Position numbers and translations under genes: made by a program. A stretch of DNA of 64,000 nucleotides, taken from contig NZ_CP042434.1 in NCBI RefSeq assembly GCF_007971385.1, positions 5,580,001 through 5,644,000 of the forward strand. The letters run 5' to 3'. The stretch is from Arachidicoccus ginsenosidivorans (GTDB taxonomy: Bacteria; Bacteroidota; Bacteroidia; Chitinophagales; Chitinophagaceae). Positions 10,050 to 18,677 of the stretch are shown piece by piece. Below the pieces are notes generated by a model that worked only from the letters and a program-made list of their open reading frames with translations, made no database searches and was not told where the DNA came from. The stretch's first letter is position 1. Each line of letters starts with the position of its first letter.

Positions 10050-11456
10050 CTAGGCCTGGGCGATGCTTACTAGTTCTTCATGGATGTTTATCCCTTGCTT
10101 GTTTGCGGTGTCGATAATAGATCTAATGGTAGCATAGTCCTTTGCTCCATCGTCAGATTTAAATTGTCCCGAGACCTTTACCTTGACTTTTACGTTGCGG
10201 ATCGCCCTTTCACTTGAATTATTTTCTGGAGGAATCTTCAGTTCTGGGTATTTTAGAAATAAAAAGATTTTGTCTTTGTGTTTGTTCAAACGCTTCCACA
10301 TGGCTGGTATCTTACCAGGTGCTTTCCCCATATTTTGTTTAAGTAGCTTGGTTAATCTGTCTTCAATTTTTGCCACCTCAGTTGGTTTCGGATCTTTCTT
10401 ATTAAGGTCTATGGCATCTTTTATTAACCTAATTAATTGTTTTGACCATTCGATCTTTGGATGCGCTTCCAAGAAGGCTTTTAATTCACGCAGCAAATGG
10501 ACGTTGCAAATCTGGTGGAGGCATGCTGGTGTCGATAATTGCATTGATAGGCAATCGTGTACCAGTACACTGTATGGAAAACCTAATGGAAAAAATGTTT
10601 GTTGAGCAATCTGTCCTCTGGAACGGTGCGCCCCGATAAAAGTAAGGCGATCGTTTTGGTAGACATGAAACCAAATTTTCTTGCCGTCTAATTTGCCGCT
10701 GGTTTCATCTGCACAAACAACCTTTGATGCCTGTAGCCCATCTTTAATTTCTTCTATTTTACCGTCGCAACCAATGGCAAATCTTTTTAAAATGTTGGCT
10801 ACCGTTCCTTCACTGATATGGATTTTATAAAGATCTTCAATAAACTCTACGACTCTTTCATAAGAAACATATTGACGAACTGATAAATTGACAACAAGGG
10901 CTATAAGTCCTGATCCATAGTTGACTCTTCCCTGAACCCCTTTAGGAAAGGCGCCTTTATTGCACTTACCACAGGTACAGTGTTTAATCATGCTTTGGTG
11001 GTTGATCAAAACAGGAGGTGGCACTTTAATGTCAACCTGCTGATGCACTTCTCCGAGTTCCGCCGGAATGCTAGCAAGGGATCTTCCACATTCAGAACAG
11101 AAATCTGGAATATGGTTTATTACCTCGTCAGGCGTTTCAGTACTAAAAGCAAGCGTGGTGCCTTTATGACCTGGTTGGCCCCCTGTCTTTTTTCCAGACT
11201 TTTCCCTGAGGCTTAAGTCTTTACTCCGTTTAGGCTTGTATAAATCAGTTGACGGAGCCCTGGAGCTATTGGAACTGTTTTTAGGCAGCTTGGCAATACG
11301 CAGATTTTCCTTCAACTTTGCAATAGTCGCAAGTCCATTGTTGACCTTTTTTTGAAGTAATGTATTAGCCTTTTTTAACTTTACATTCTTCCACTTCTCT
11401 GCTGCAATGATGGCATCCTTTATTTTTGACAGCCTTTTTTCTTCTTCGAGACTCAC
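10050..11456 (-). CDS. IS66-family transposase (TnpC-like)
   Basis: 468 residues. An N-terminal leucine-rich coiled coil is followed by the conserved KTGGQPGHKGTTL region, then a C4 zinc-binding motif (CSECG ... CTCGKC) at about 118-165. The DDE core follows with VCADETSGKLDGKKIWFHVY, VHDCLS and the glutamate-containing ENNSSERAIRNVKVKVKVSG. This is the typical IS66 TnpC layout, slightly short but complete. No TnpA or TnpB neighbours of classical IS66 are present; instead a divergent helix-turn-helix gene starts 182 bases away. Confidence 0.93.
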   Translation of the reverse strand: MSLEEEKRLSKIKDAIIAAEKWKNVKLKKANTLLQKKVNNGLATIAKLKENLRIAKLPKNSSNSSRAPSTDLYKPKRSKDLSLREKSGKKTGGQPGHKGTTLAFSTETPDEVINHIPDFCSECGRSLASIPAELGEVHQQVDIKVPPPVLINHQSMIKHCTCGKCNKGAFPKGVQGRVNYGSGLIALVVNLSVRQYVSYERVVEFIEDLYKIHISEGTVANILKRFAIGCDGKIEEIKDGLQASKVVCADETSGKLDGKKIWFHVYQNDRLTFIGAHRSRGQIAQQTFFPLGFPYSVLVHDCLSMQLSTPACLHQICNVHLLRELKAFLEAHPKIEWSKQLIRLIKDAIDLNKKDPKPTEVAKIEDRLTKLLKQNMGKAPGKIPAMWKRLNKHKDKIFLFLKYPELKIPPENNSSERAIRNVKVKVKVSGQFKSDDGAKDYATIRSIIDTANKQGINIHEELVSIAQA

Positions 11457-11638
11457 TTTGAGGGACTGAATTCCTTTTTAGCCTCGTCGGCCGCTAAACC
11501 CGGTTTGTAGGACGATTGCGTCCTGCTTATGGCTTTCGCCGCGCCTTTTATGGTAGATTTTGTAACGATACGCAAATATATAACGTCATATATTATAAAC
11601 AATGAAAAAACGATATTTTTTTGTAATTTTGTTTTACC
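11457..11638. promoter_or_regulatory. Shared divergent promoter region
   Basis: 182 bases between the transposase start and the HTH gene start. The half nearest the HTH gene is very AT-rich, with a near-palindromic stretch around 11573-11602. It must carry both promoters. The HTH protein is a natural candidate to bind here, but no operator was proved. Confidence 0.4.
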
Positions 11639-12121
11639 ATGAAGAGATTAGAAATTAAAAATAGGGAATTGATCAAAGAGCGCATTCTGGAATACTTTGA
11701 CACTTCGGATGATTTAAAATTATCCTATCGGTTACATTGTATTCTGATGTTGATCCAAGACAGTAAACTAAGTTGTGATGATGTCGCCCAGCTGCATGGG
11801 ACGACACCACAAACAATTGCACGATGGATACACGCCTTTAATATAACAAATGGAGATATTAGCGTTTTGAAAGATAAGGATAAATCTGGAAGGAGGCCAC
11901 GTGTTCAAGAAAGCCCATTGAATATAATATCAGACGTATTAAAAAAGTCTCCACAAAATTATGGTATTAATGCTCAGAGATGGGAAGGACAAAGCCTGTC
12001 GACTCTTTTGAAAGATAAATTTAGAATCGATCTAAAAGTCAGGCAATGCCAAAGAATTATGAAGAGCTTAGGTGCCGCTAATAAAAAAGGACGAAATTGG
12101 GTCAATAACCCCGCTGAGTAG
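11639..12121 (+). CDS. Stand-alone IS630-type helix-turn-helix / winged-helix protein
   Basis: 160 residues, ATG at 11639. It carries an HTH near residues 28-62 (IQDSKLSCDDVAQLHGTTPQ, then TIARWIHAFN) and a winged-helix segment at about 95-150 (NIISDVLKKSPQNYG ... KVRQCQRIMKSLG), as in the DNA-binding half of IS630-type transposases. The DDE catalytic half is absent and the protein stops cleanly. It diverges from the IS66-like transposase. It may be a transposition regulator or an orphan fragment of another insertion sequence. DNA binding is well supported, the role is not. Confidence 0.7.
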   Translation: MKRLEIKNRELIKERILEYFDTSDDLKLSYRLHCILMLIQDSKLSCDDVAQLHGTTPQTIARWIHAFNITNGDISVLKDKDKSGRRPRVQESPLNIISDVLKKSPQNYGINAQRWEGQSLSTLLKDKFRIDLKVRQCQRIMKSLGAANKKGRNWVNNPAE

Positions 12122-12263
12122 TAACAAAATATCAAAGCCCTAACCAATTGAATATCGGCCAGATATTTGAAAAATCTTCTGGAGAATTAAGATTGATCAG
12201 CTTTTTAAAAAAATTCCAGTATCATTTTAATATAACTATGTGTGATCTAAACATATATCAGCA
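12122..12263. other. Junction DNA with a short open frame
   Basis: An open stretch from about 12136 to 12269 reads NQLNIGQIFEKSSGELRLIS-like protein but has no start codon of its own. I do not recognise it. It lies between the HTH gene and the receiver remnant. Confidence 0.25.
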
Positions 12264-12422
12264 CCTGTAACAATTATTGCGGCTAAGCCGAAAGTGGTTG
12301 GTGAATAGGAATATTATATTTCAGAGGCTGCTTCTGATTATATCTCTAAGCCTTTGAATAATGATCAGTTGATTTCTTTGTTGCGGGTATGGTTATTTAA
12401 TGAAAAACCTTGGGCAAAATAG
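12264..12422 (+). pseudogene. Response-regulator receiver domain remnant
   Basis: One frame reads PVTIIAAKPKVVGE, a TAG stop, then EYYISEAASDYISKPLNNDQ and LISLLRVWLFNEK. This is the C-terminal third of a CheY-like receiver, including the conserved K-P (SKPL) and the GASDYI-like stretch. The phosphoacceptor half is missing and there is an in-frame stop, so it is real decay. It lies just before a CheR remnant in the same direction, as in hybrid-kinase/CheR clusters. Confidence 0.65.
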
Positions 12423-12450
12423 TTTGAACATATTAGTTTTAAAGTAGCCA

Positions 12451-13078
12451 ATGACAATAATTACGGAAAATAAAGCTCCGTCTATTTTGATTATTGAGGA
12501 CGATAACCAGAGTACCTTTGCGTTAAGCCTGGCACCTAAGTCTAAGTCGTATGATTTTACAGCTTACGCTAAAACTTTTTCAAATGGAGAATTAACCGGT
12601 TGTATGCGCTTGTTAGGTTCCCCAAGTTTTGCAGTATATAGGTATAGGCTTCGGCTGGATCAGGGCTATTTTAACCTTTTTATTGAGCAGTTGATAGTAA
12701 ATGTTACTGAAACGTTCCGGATTCGCTGTTTTATAAGGCTTTACTAACAGATGTGTTACCGTTACTGGCTACTTATCCTTTGATCCGGATCTGGCATGCG
12801 GGCTGTTCTACTGGGGAAGAAGTCTATTCTATAGCTATATTACTAAAGGAAGCCAGTTTACTACATAAGTCTATTTTATATATGGCACGGATATTAATGC
12901 GGAGGTGGTCAAAAAGGCGGCATCTGGTATTTTTCCTATTAAATATATACAGCAGCATTCCTTAAATTACCAAAAGGCGGGCGGCAGGGAGAAATTCAGC
13001 CGTTATTATACAGCTGGATATGACCATGCGCTATTTGATAAGGAGTTAAGGGACACGCATGGTGTTCTAAACGCATAA
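12451..13078 (+). pseudogene. CheR-type methyltransferase remnant with response-regulator-like start
   Basis: The start MTIITENKAPSILIIEDDNQ looks like a receiver N-terminus. It then runs into CheR pieces in several frames: YFNLFIEQLIVNVTETFR, DSLFYKALLTDVLPLLA, TYPLIRIWHAGCSTGEEVYS and INAEVVKKAASGIFPIKYIQ. IWHAGCSTGEEVYS is the CheR S-adenosylmethionine-binding motif. At least three frame changes and large internal losses are needed to connect the pieces, so it cannot be active. The last piece ends at a stop at 13076-13078. Confidence 0.8.
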
Positions 13079-13389
13079 TCTGGACTCTGAATAAAATATA
13101 TAACTTTCATGTATCGCTAATTGGTATCGTTTTATGTCGTTGCTAAAAGCCTACAAACTTTACAACGGGTGGTCCTGGTGAGTACTTATTTTCCATGCCA
13201 CTTCCTGTGAATAGTCATCCTTAATCGAAACGTCCTCCGGCATCCCATCAATAATTTTAATAATTTATTCTTCTGTAAATCTTGCCAAATTTATTGGTTT
13301 ATGCCAAAAAATACCATGGGAAAACAGTGGCAATGAAGGCCCCGACAAATCCTTACCATATTACGGCAACTTAAATTTCTTGCACTAGC
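13079..13389. other. Intergenic with a minor minus-strand remnant
   Basis: Downstream of both flanking genes. A minus-strand stretch at 13160-13243 encodes MPEDVSIKDDYSQEVAWKIS-like sequence with a stop just upstream. It looks like protein debris of unknown origin. Nothing else is seen. Confidence 0.3.
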
Positions 13390-15333
13390 TTAAATTAGTT
13401 TATCACCAGTTTTGCTCCATCGATATTTAATAAATTGTGAAAATTCATCTTCATCAGCATGCTCTAAAACAATAACTTGTGGTTTATATCCACATTCTTT
13501 ATCAATATTAGCAATTTCATCAGATATCACTTTGAATATATTTTTCACTTGAATAATATTATCATCAACTTTCTTTTCTTTCTTTTCCTTACTTTCACCC
13601 TCTTCATCCAATTGTTTGTAAATTTTCGGAAAATAAACTTGACTTGGTTGATCCAATACTAAAATAGATGGTATTTTAGAAGTCGGAGTAATGCTATGCA
13701 GATATAAAAAACCTAAAAATGCAGATAAATGAATTGCTAACCAGTTTGAACCACTTCCCATTTCTGAAAGAAGAATGTTTTCTTTATTCTTTAAATTGTA
13801 TTTTAAGCTAAACTTCTCCAAATCGAAAAGAATTTTTCCTGGCTTAAACTCTTCCTCAAAATCAAGCAATTCACAAATGGCACTCATCTTTTCACCTAAT
13901 TTTATTTGTGCCCTTTCTATCTCTACCTTTAAGTTGAAACCAGCGAGTTTATTTTTAAGATCTTCAATCTCTATTTCTAGTTCTGAATAGTCATTTAAAC
14001 CATTTGATAAAATCTTATTTCTATCAATAAGATTTTGAGCATTTGCTTCAGTTCGACCTTTTAATAAAAAGTATCTTTCATATTCATACCTAGTATTGTA
14101 TTCCGATAAAACCTGCTTATTCAAATTGCCAGCTTTAACATTTAGCTCCTTCAACTCTTTTTTCAGAAAATCTCTTTCTTTTCGAAGCGATGAATTTTGA
14201 AATGAAGTATCATTTACATAGGTACCTATTTTTTCAAATTCATCCTCTAATATTTCATTAGATTCTTTGATTAAAGAAATTTTATCATTTATCGCTGCTA
14301 CCTCTTGGTTACAAAGAGGACAATGAACTTCACTAACATTTGTCTCGATAGAGGCTAAGGATTTTAAGCGATTAATGTTTTGGGAATAGTTTATAGAAAT
14401 ATCATTATTAGATTTAATTGTAGATAATAGATCTAATACGATTTCTAATTCCTTTTTCTTCTTGAAAATTAAATTATCAACTTTCTTCAATTCCTCATTA
14501 AGATTCTGGTCGCCAAATGAGTTAATATTAGCATTGGGCAAATCTTTGACAAGTTTTTTAAGATCGGATAAAGTAATATCATCAGACAATTCTTTACCAA
14601 TAGAAGTATAATAAAATGATACTATACCATAAAGATCCTCCCTTAATTGACCATTACTGATTTTTAATTTTTCATCTAACTTTTTCTTTTGATTTAATTC
14701 TTTTTGTTTGCTTTCAAGATTTCTCTGTAAATCAAAAAATTCTGCATTTCCCCATCCCATTAGTATGGGATAATCATCAATGGTTTTTCTTCTCTTATAA
14801 AAATCATCGAATCTATAAAAAAGACTATGTTTATTCGCAATTAGGTTTTGGTGTTGAAATAAGAATGGCACAAAGCTGCGCATTGTAACTTTTCCACCAG
14901 ATTTTCTTTTATCTTCTTCTTCGTCAATTCTTGTATCTAAAACAGAAATTCCTATATGTTTTTCAAATTCACGTTTGGATTCATCTAAATCAGTAAGTTT
15001 CATGTCGCTGAAATATTCTATGGAAAAGTCAATCAGAAACTCCGAACTTATTTCAACCCCAAAATACATTTGATTACAGTTTTTTCTTCTTCCTAAAATC
15101 AGATATTTTTTTCTAAATTTAAAAATTATACAATAAATATCCGTCCAGTCTGTTATAATTCCTTTTGGTATAGTAGATCTGCTTGCAAACAAACAGTAGT
15201 CTATAATTTCAACGATTGCACTTTTACCTGTTTTAGAATCACCAGAAATTATATTTAATCCTTCATCAAATTCCAATTTTCGAAATTCCCCAGTATCTTT
15301 AAAAAGAAATATATTTGCTATGGATGCTTGCAT
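13390..15333 (-). CDS. DUF3732 SMC/ABC-type ATPase of an ABC three-component defence system
   Basis: 647 residues. Walker A GDSKTGKSA at 31-39, followed by long Lys/Glu-rich coiled-coil arms with a zinc-hook-like CPLCNQEV near 336-343. An ABC-signature-like LSEMGSGSNW lies near 522 and Walker B ILVLDQPSQVYFP near 550-562. This matches DUF3732 proteins, the ATPases of ABC three-component (ABC-3C) conflict systems. The gene upstream (4 bases) is the C-terminus of the middle component, cut by a group II intron. The ATPase frame itself is intact. AT content is higher than in neighbouring metabolic genes, which fits transfer. Confidence 0.85.
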   Translation of the reverse strand: MQASIANIFLFKDTGEFRKLEFDEGLNIISGDSKTGKSAIVEIIDYCLFASRSTIPKGIITDWTDIYCIIFKFRKKYLILGRRKNCNQMYFGVEISSEFLIDFSIEYFSDMKLTDLDESKREFEKHIGISVLDTRIDEEEDKRKSGGKVTMRSFVPFLFQHQNLIANKHSLFYRFDDFYKRRKTIDDYPILMGWGNAEFFDLQRNLESKQKELNQKKKLDEKLKISNGQLREDLYGIVSFYYTSIGKELSDDITLSDLKKLVKDLPNANINSFGDQNLNEELKKVDNLIFKKKKELEIVLDLLSTIKSNNDISINYSQNINRLKSLASIETNVSEVHCPLCNQEVAAINDKISLIKESNEILEDEFEKIGTYVNDTSFQNSSLRKERDFLKKELKELNVKAGNLNKQVLSEYNTRYEYERYFLLKGRTEANAQNLIDRNKILSNGLNDYSELEIEIEDLKNKLAGFNLKVEIERAQIKLGEKMSAICELLDFEEEFKPGKILFDLEKFSLKYNLKNKENILLSEMGSGSNWLAIHLSAFLGFLYLHSITPTSKIPSILVLDQPSQVYFPKIYKQLDEEGESKEKKEKKVDDNIIQVKNIFKVISDEIANIDKECGYKPQVIVLEHADEDEFSQFIKYRWSKTGDKLI

Positions 15334-15336
15334 AAT

Positions 15337-15649
15337 CTATAAGTTGTAAAATATTGTTTTATAATCTTCTTTTGACAGAATAGAGCCTAAATAAAAAGCC
15401 GCTTTGTAATACTCTTTGAGTATGGAGTCCTTTTCTTCTGAATAAGTACTTTCATATTCATCTTTTAGAATTAAATAGTCAGAAATTTCAATCTTATGTA
15501 TGTTTGATAAAGTAATCAAAGCTTCCTTAGTTTTCTTCCTAAAATTGGTTAACAAACTTTCGATAACAATTAATTCCTTTTTGACTTCCGGAATTAAAAG
15601 TGTATTAAATGTACTTTTTGGTAGGGTCAAGCGCTGGCGCACTTGTTTG
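15337..15649 (-). pseudogene. ABC-3C middle component, 5' part lost at group II intron
   Basis: About 100 residues, no good start; a GTG at 15642 begins inside the junction. The C-terminus reads ILKEYYKAAFYLGSILSKED and YKTIFYNL, matching the way three-component middle components end. The coding stretch runs up to the 3' end of the group II intron and nothing like the missing N-terminus is found beyond the intron (there tnpB begins). The effector that usually precedes the middle component is also absent. The family call rests on context plus the C-terminal pattern. Confidence 0.6.
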
Positions 15650-15684
15650 ATCTCTCAGATAGTGTTTCCAGCACCTGCCTCGAC

Positions 15685-15717
15685 GAACGTAGCGTGCCGA
15701 TTTCCAGCACTACGCTC
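15685..15717 (-). ncRNA. Group II intron domain V catalytic hairpin
   Basis: Read on the minus strand it starts GAGCGTAGTGC, has a GAAA-type loop, a two-base CG bulge, and closes with CTACGTTC. The eight lower pairs include the expected G-U next to the AGC triad. The TGA stop of the reverse transcriptase (15716-15718) overlaps its first bases. Confidence 0.75.
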
Positions 15718-17044
15718 ACTTCACAATTTCATACCAAGGGTTTTCGGCCTGTCGTTTGGGATTGACTTTCCAACGGACTACCTTAAAATCACAAAATATA
15801 TTATAGATTGCGAAGAGTCCTTTTGTACTCCACCGCTTCCAACCGTAACCCTTTCGCTTCATGGCTCGCATTAAATGACGTCGTATCTTTTTGTTTAGCC
15901 AGTATTTGAGTTCCCCAAAAAACTTAGAGGAATTACCGTATTTAAAGTGATTCACCCAACCTTTTATTATGGGATTGATAATATCCCGAACTCTGGTTAG
16001 TGGCTGTGATACGTTGTTTTTGAAGGCTGCTTTTAACTTGTCCTTGAGTTTTTGTTTGGACGCTTTCTTGGGTAGTTGTAAGACACCCATTTTGCCAGTC
16101 TTTGTCTTTATTTTCCTAAATTCAAAGCCTAGAAAGTCAAACTTATCTCCTTTGTTGAGGTCAAGATATTTGGTTTTCTCTTCATTGATCTGGACTTTTA
16201 GCTTTGCCAGTTCTTCCCGAAGTCTCCTGTTTACCTGTTCCCAGAGTTTGTCCGCACTCCGGTGATAGCTTACTAAAATGACTAGGTCGTCTGCGAAACG
16301 AGCATATTCTAATTGAGAATACTGCCCTTGTTTAGATACTTCCTTTGCCTTCTCTAGCATTTTATCTAACTCGGTGAGGTACAGATTACTGAACAGTGGC
16401 GAACACACAGAACCCTGAGGTACGCCGACTTTACCATTTGCCTTTAGCATCATTTTGATTAGGCGCATCAGTTGGTCATCATTGACCCGCTTGGCGATCT
16501 TCTCCAGTAGGATGCTGTGGCTTATGGTATCAAAGTAGCCTTTCAGATCTAGGTCTATGACACGGGTTTTCTGTGATATGACCGCCTTTCCTACTCGCGC
16601 TGTGGCCTCATGTGCTGTTCTCATGGGTCGATATCCAAAGGATCCTTCTTGAAAGTCTGACTCGAATATAGGTTCCAGGATCAATTTTACAGCTGCCTGT
16701 ACGACCCGATCCCGAATTGTGGCGATCCCTAGGGTTCGGGTCGTACAGGCAGCCTTTGGTATCTCTACAATTCTGTTAGGCATCGGTCTGTACGTGCCGT
16801 CCTTTAATGCGGTCTCTATTTCCCAAAGAAATTTGCCTCTGTTAGATTTTTCAACTTGCGCAAAGCTTATTTGGTCGATTCCAGGAGAACCACCATTGGC
16901 CTTGACTAGTTTGTAAGCTTCTTCCAGTGTTTCAAATTTACATACATGGACATAAAGTCCCCAGAAGCGATGACTGGGTTCAGCCTTCGCCTTGATATAT
17001 ATCTTTCTTCGCAGATCCTGCAGTTTGATAGGTATTTTTATCAT
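15716..17044 (-). CDS. ltrA: Group II intron reverse transcriptase/maturase
   Basis: 442 residues. RT domains in order: GSPGIDQISFAQVEKS, RPMPNRIVEIPKA, FGYRPMRTAHEA, DLDLKGYFDTISHSILL, GVPQGSVCSPLFSNLYL, and the active-site YARFADDLVIL (FADD near residue 250). A domain-X maturase region and a basic C-terminus (RRHLMRAMKRKGYGWKRWST) follow. There is no HNH endonuclease domain, as in the shorter bacterial intron classes that use replication forks. Frame and motifs are intact, so the intron may still be able to move. Confidence 0.95.
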   Translation of the reverse strand: MIKIPIKLQDLRRKIYIKAKAEPSHRFWGLYVHVCKFETLEEAYKLVKANGGSPGIDQISFAQVEKSNRGKFLWEIETALKDGTYRPMPNRIVEIPKAACTTRTLGIATIRDRVVQAAVKLILEPIFESDFQEGSFGYRPMRTAHEATARVGKAVISQKTRVIDLDLKGYFDTISHSILLEKIAKRVNDDQLMRLIKMMLKANGKVGVPQGSVCSPLFSNLYLTELDKMLEKAKEVSKQGQYSQLEYARFADDLVILVSYHRSADKLWEQVNRRLREELAKLKVQINEEKTKYLDLNKGDKFDFLGFEFRKIKTKTGKMGVLQLPKKASKQKLKDKLKAAFKNNVSQPLTRVRDIINPIIKGWVNHFKYGNSSKFFGELKYWLNKKIRRHLMRAMKRKGYGWKRWSTKGLFAIYNIFCDFKVVRWKVNPKRQAENPWYEIVK

Positions 17045-17562
17045 TTTTACCTTTGCCTCTCTTTTTGTTGAAAGAATGATTGCTAGTAGGGCTCCTTCGC
17101 TCCACCGGCTCTCCCCGGTTTCATTACTAATATGAGCCCCTCCGACTCCCGCTCACCTTTCTTCCCATTTCCCGTTTTGCGGTTATAGGGCTTACCTTGC
17201 TCTGGTCCTTTCTTCCCAGGGTGGAGCGGGTCTCTCCAGTTGCGGATGTGTCCTGTGTTTACGTGCTGTCGCTACAACCCCGCCAATGTTCAGATCTCGT
17301 ACCAGTCAATTTCGCAATATAGGATCTGAATGCTGCCTTCGCACATCACATAAAAACTCGGCCATTGGTTTAAAGTAACGAGGCTACCTATGCGTTCACT
17401 TTCGTTACGGCCCGCAAACTCGCTCACCATGCAAAACATGGCTTTATCCACAGGCTTCAGATGCTTCATTACTTCCACACCTGCTGTTTAGCTACTAGGC
17501 TGTTGACTTTTGCCTTGATGGGTCTATCTCCCATTGAACACATCCACCTTCGCTGGACGCAC
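17045..17562 (-). ncRNA. Group II intron domains I to III
   Basis: GC-rich non-coding stretch between the intron 5' end and the RT start, containing many local inverted repeats such as CATGTTTTGCATGG-like arms. A short open frame at 17290-17478 lies inside it and is not a gene. An ATGTG near 17355 could pair with the last 5' exon bases (CACAT) as EBS1/IBS1; this is tentative. Confidence 0.6.
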
Positions 17563-18285
17563 ATGTGGTTCTCATTCCTTTTAAACCTTTTCTCTTTTCC
17601 AGAGTTTTTTTTCAATTTTCTTTTTGCAGAACGCGTCTTCTTTTTTTGAAGACCAGTTCTTTTGGCTTGTTTTTTTTATGTACCTTTTCAGTCTGCTGAC
17701 CATCAAAAGACTCCCCAGTAGATAAGGTCGCTAACTGATTGATGCCCAAATCAACACCGATCACATTTTCGTGAACTATTAATTCGGGTTCCGGGATATC
17801 ACAACTGACATTTAAAAAAAGTGACCGTTACGAAAAAACAAATCTGATTCTCCCTTTTGAAATGCCAACAAATTACGGGCATTATCTCCAACCTCAAATT
17901 TCATTACTTGTCTTCCTTCAAGCGTAAGTATGCTTAGGCTATCACTGGAGAGAGCAAAGCTGATCATACGACAGTCAAATGCCACCGCCCCTTTTAATCT
18001 GAAGGTTCCTTGGGTATCAATTGGACCGGTAGCCTTTTTGGCTTTAACCTTGTATGCATCAGCAACCTTACCAATAGCCCGGATGGTCATTTGGGATTTA
18101 AGTCCAAAATCCTCCCGTATAGCGTAGTAAGTTAGCTTATGCAACCTTATTCTATTAAAACACTGGTTATCAAAAGCCACCGCTGATATTTGGTTGCAGG
18201 CAAGGTTCATTGCCGTTAATGTTTCCATTAACAGACCAAATTGCTCCCGATCTGGAACTAACTTTATTTGTGCTACAACTACCAT
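17563..18285 (-). pseudogene. tnpB: IS200/IS605-family TnpB, truncated by the group II intron
   Basis: Starts at ATG 18285 with the N-terminal OrfB/TnpB fold (LVPDREQFGLLMETLTAMN). The frame stops at 17812 but continues one base over with GVDLGINQLATLSTGESFDG, the RuvC-I motif carrying the catalytic Asp. A second shift restores KTRSAKRKLKKNSGKEKRFK and ends RNENHM at the intron. The shifts fall in an A7 run (17814-17820) and a T8 run (17670-17677), each one base short. The RuvC-II Glu, zinc finger and RuvC-III parts are gone. No tnpA is nearby. Confidence 0.85.
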
Positions 18286-18677
18286 ATCTTTGACAAAGAT
18301 AGATAATTATTTTAGTATACACAAATAATTAGCACAAAAAACTACAATTATTTTTCAAGGCAATTCTTGAGCTTAAGCCTTCCGCCTAAAAGGCGGTGGT
18401 TTCAACCCAAGAAAAGAGACAATGAATATCCAGAATTATGCTAACCAGGCGAAAGCAGAGATCCTTTGAATTCTTCCAAAAAAAGGCCGCCAAGCCAAGC
18501 CTTAATAGTAGAGAGTGCCATTCATTCGCCAAAAATGACTTAATTATGCCAATTATAAGCAATAGATTACCCCATTGAGTAATTTATAGAATTAGCAATG
18601 TCAATTATCCATTATTAAAACAGCATTTACACCATGGGAATCATCCCAAAAAAATGATTCATTGTCAACACTCCTAT
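18286..18677. other. Intergenic; upstream end of the tnpB element
   Basis: Holds the tnpB promoter side, the hairpin at 18382-18396 and otherwise no gene. The stretch 18411-18660 is AT-rich with no coding pattern. Confidence 0.5.
18382..18396. repeat. IS605-type end hairpin
   Basis: CCGCC TAAAA GGCGG followed by TGGTTTCAAC. Small GC hairpins with a neighbouring TTCAAC/TTGAAC-like cleavage sequence mark the ends of IS200/IS605 elements, and this one sits 97 bases outside the tnpB start. Confidence 0.55.

Larger units (their letters stand above)
9979..12121. mobile_element. IS66-like insertion with divergent HTH gene, ends not defined
   Basis: The span covers the downstream hairpin, the transposase and the divergent helix-turn-helix gene. 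I could not find matching terminal inverted repeats or a target duplication by eye, so the borders are provisional. Whether the HTH gene is part of the element is inference from the divergent pairing. Confidence 0.35.
15650..17562 (-). mobile_element. Group II intron with encoded reverse transcriptase
   Basis: About 1.9 kb on the minus strand. The 5' end is set at GTGCGTCC at 17562, right after the tnpB codons for RNENHM. Structured non-coding DNA (domains I-III) fills 17045-17562, then the reverse transcriptase. Domain V is at 15717-15685 and a domain-VI-like hairpin with a bulged A follows. The 3' end near 15650 (...GAGAGAT) is an estimate. The flanks belong to two unrelated truncated genes: tnpB on the 5' side and the ABC-3C middle component on the 3' side. 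Confidence 0.8.

Noticed and set aside
13477..13990. Plus-strand frames opposite the DUF3732 gene
   Set aside because: Low-complexity Phe/Leu-rich shadows of the Lys/Glu-rich coiled-coil coding strand.
17290..17478. 62-codon minus-strand frame upstream of the reverse transcriptase
   Set aside because: It lies inside the structured RNA domains of the group II intron and has no protein family features.
18286..18677. CRISPR or omega-RNA-like array near tnpB
   Set aside because: Only one short hairpin is present, there are no regularly spaced repeats, and the tnpB 3' end where such RNA would lie has been lost.
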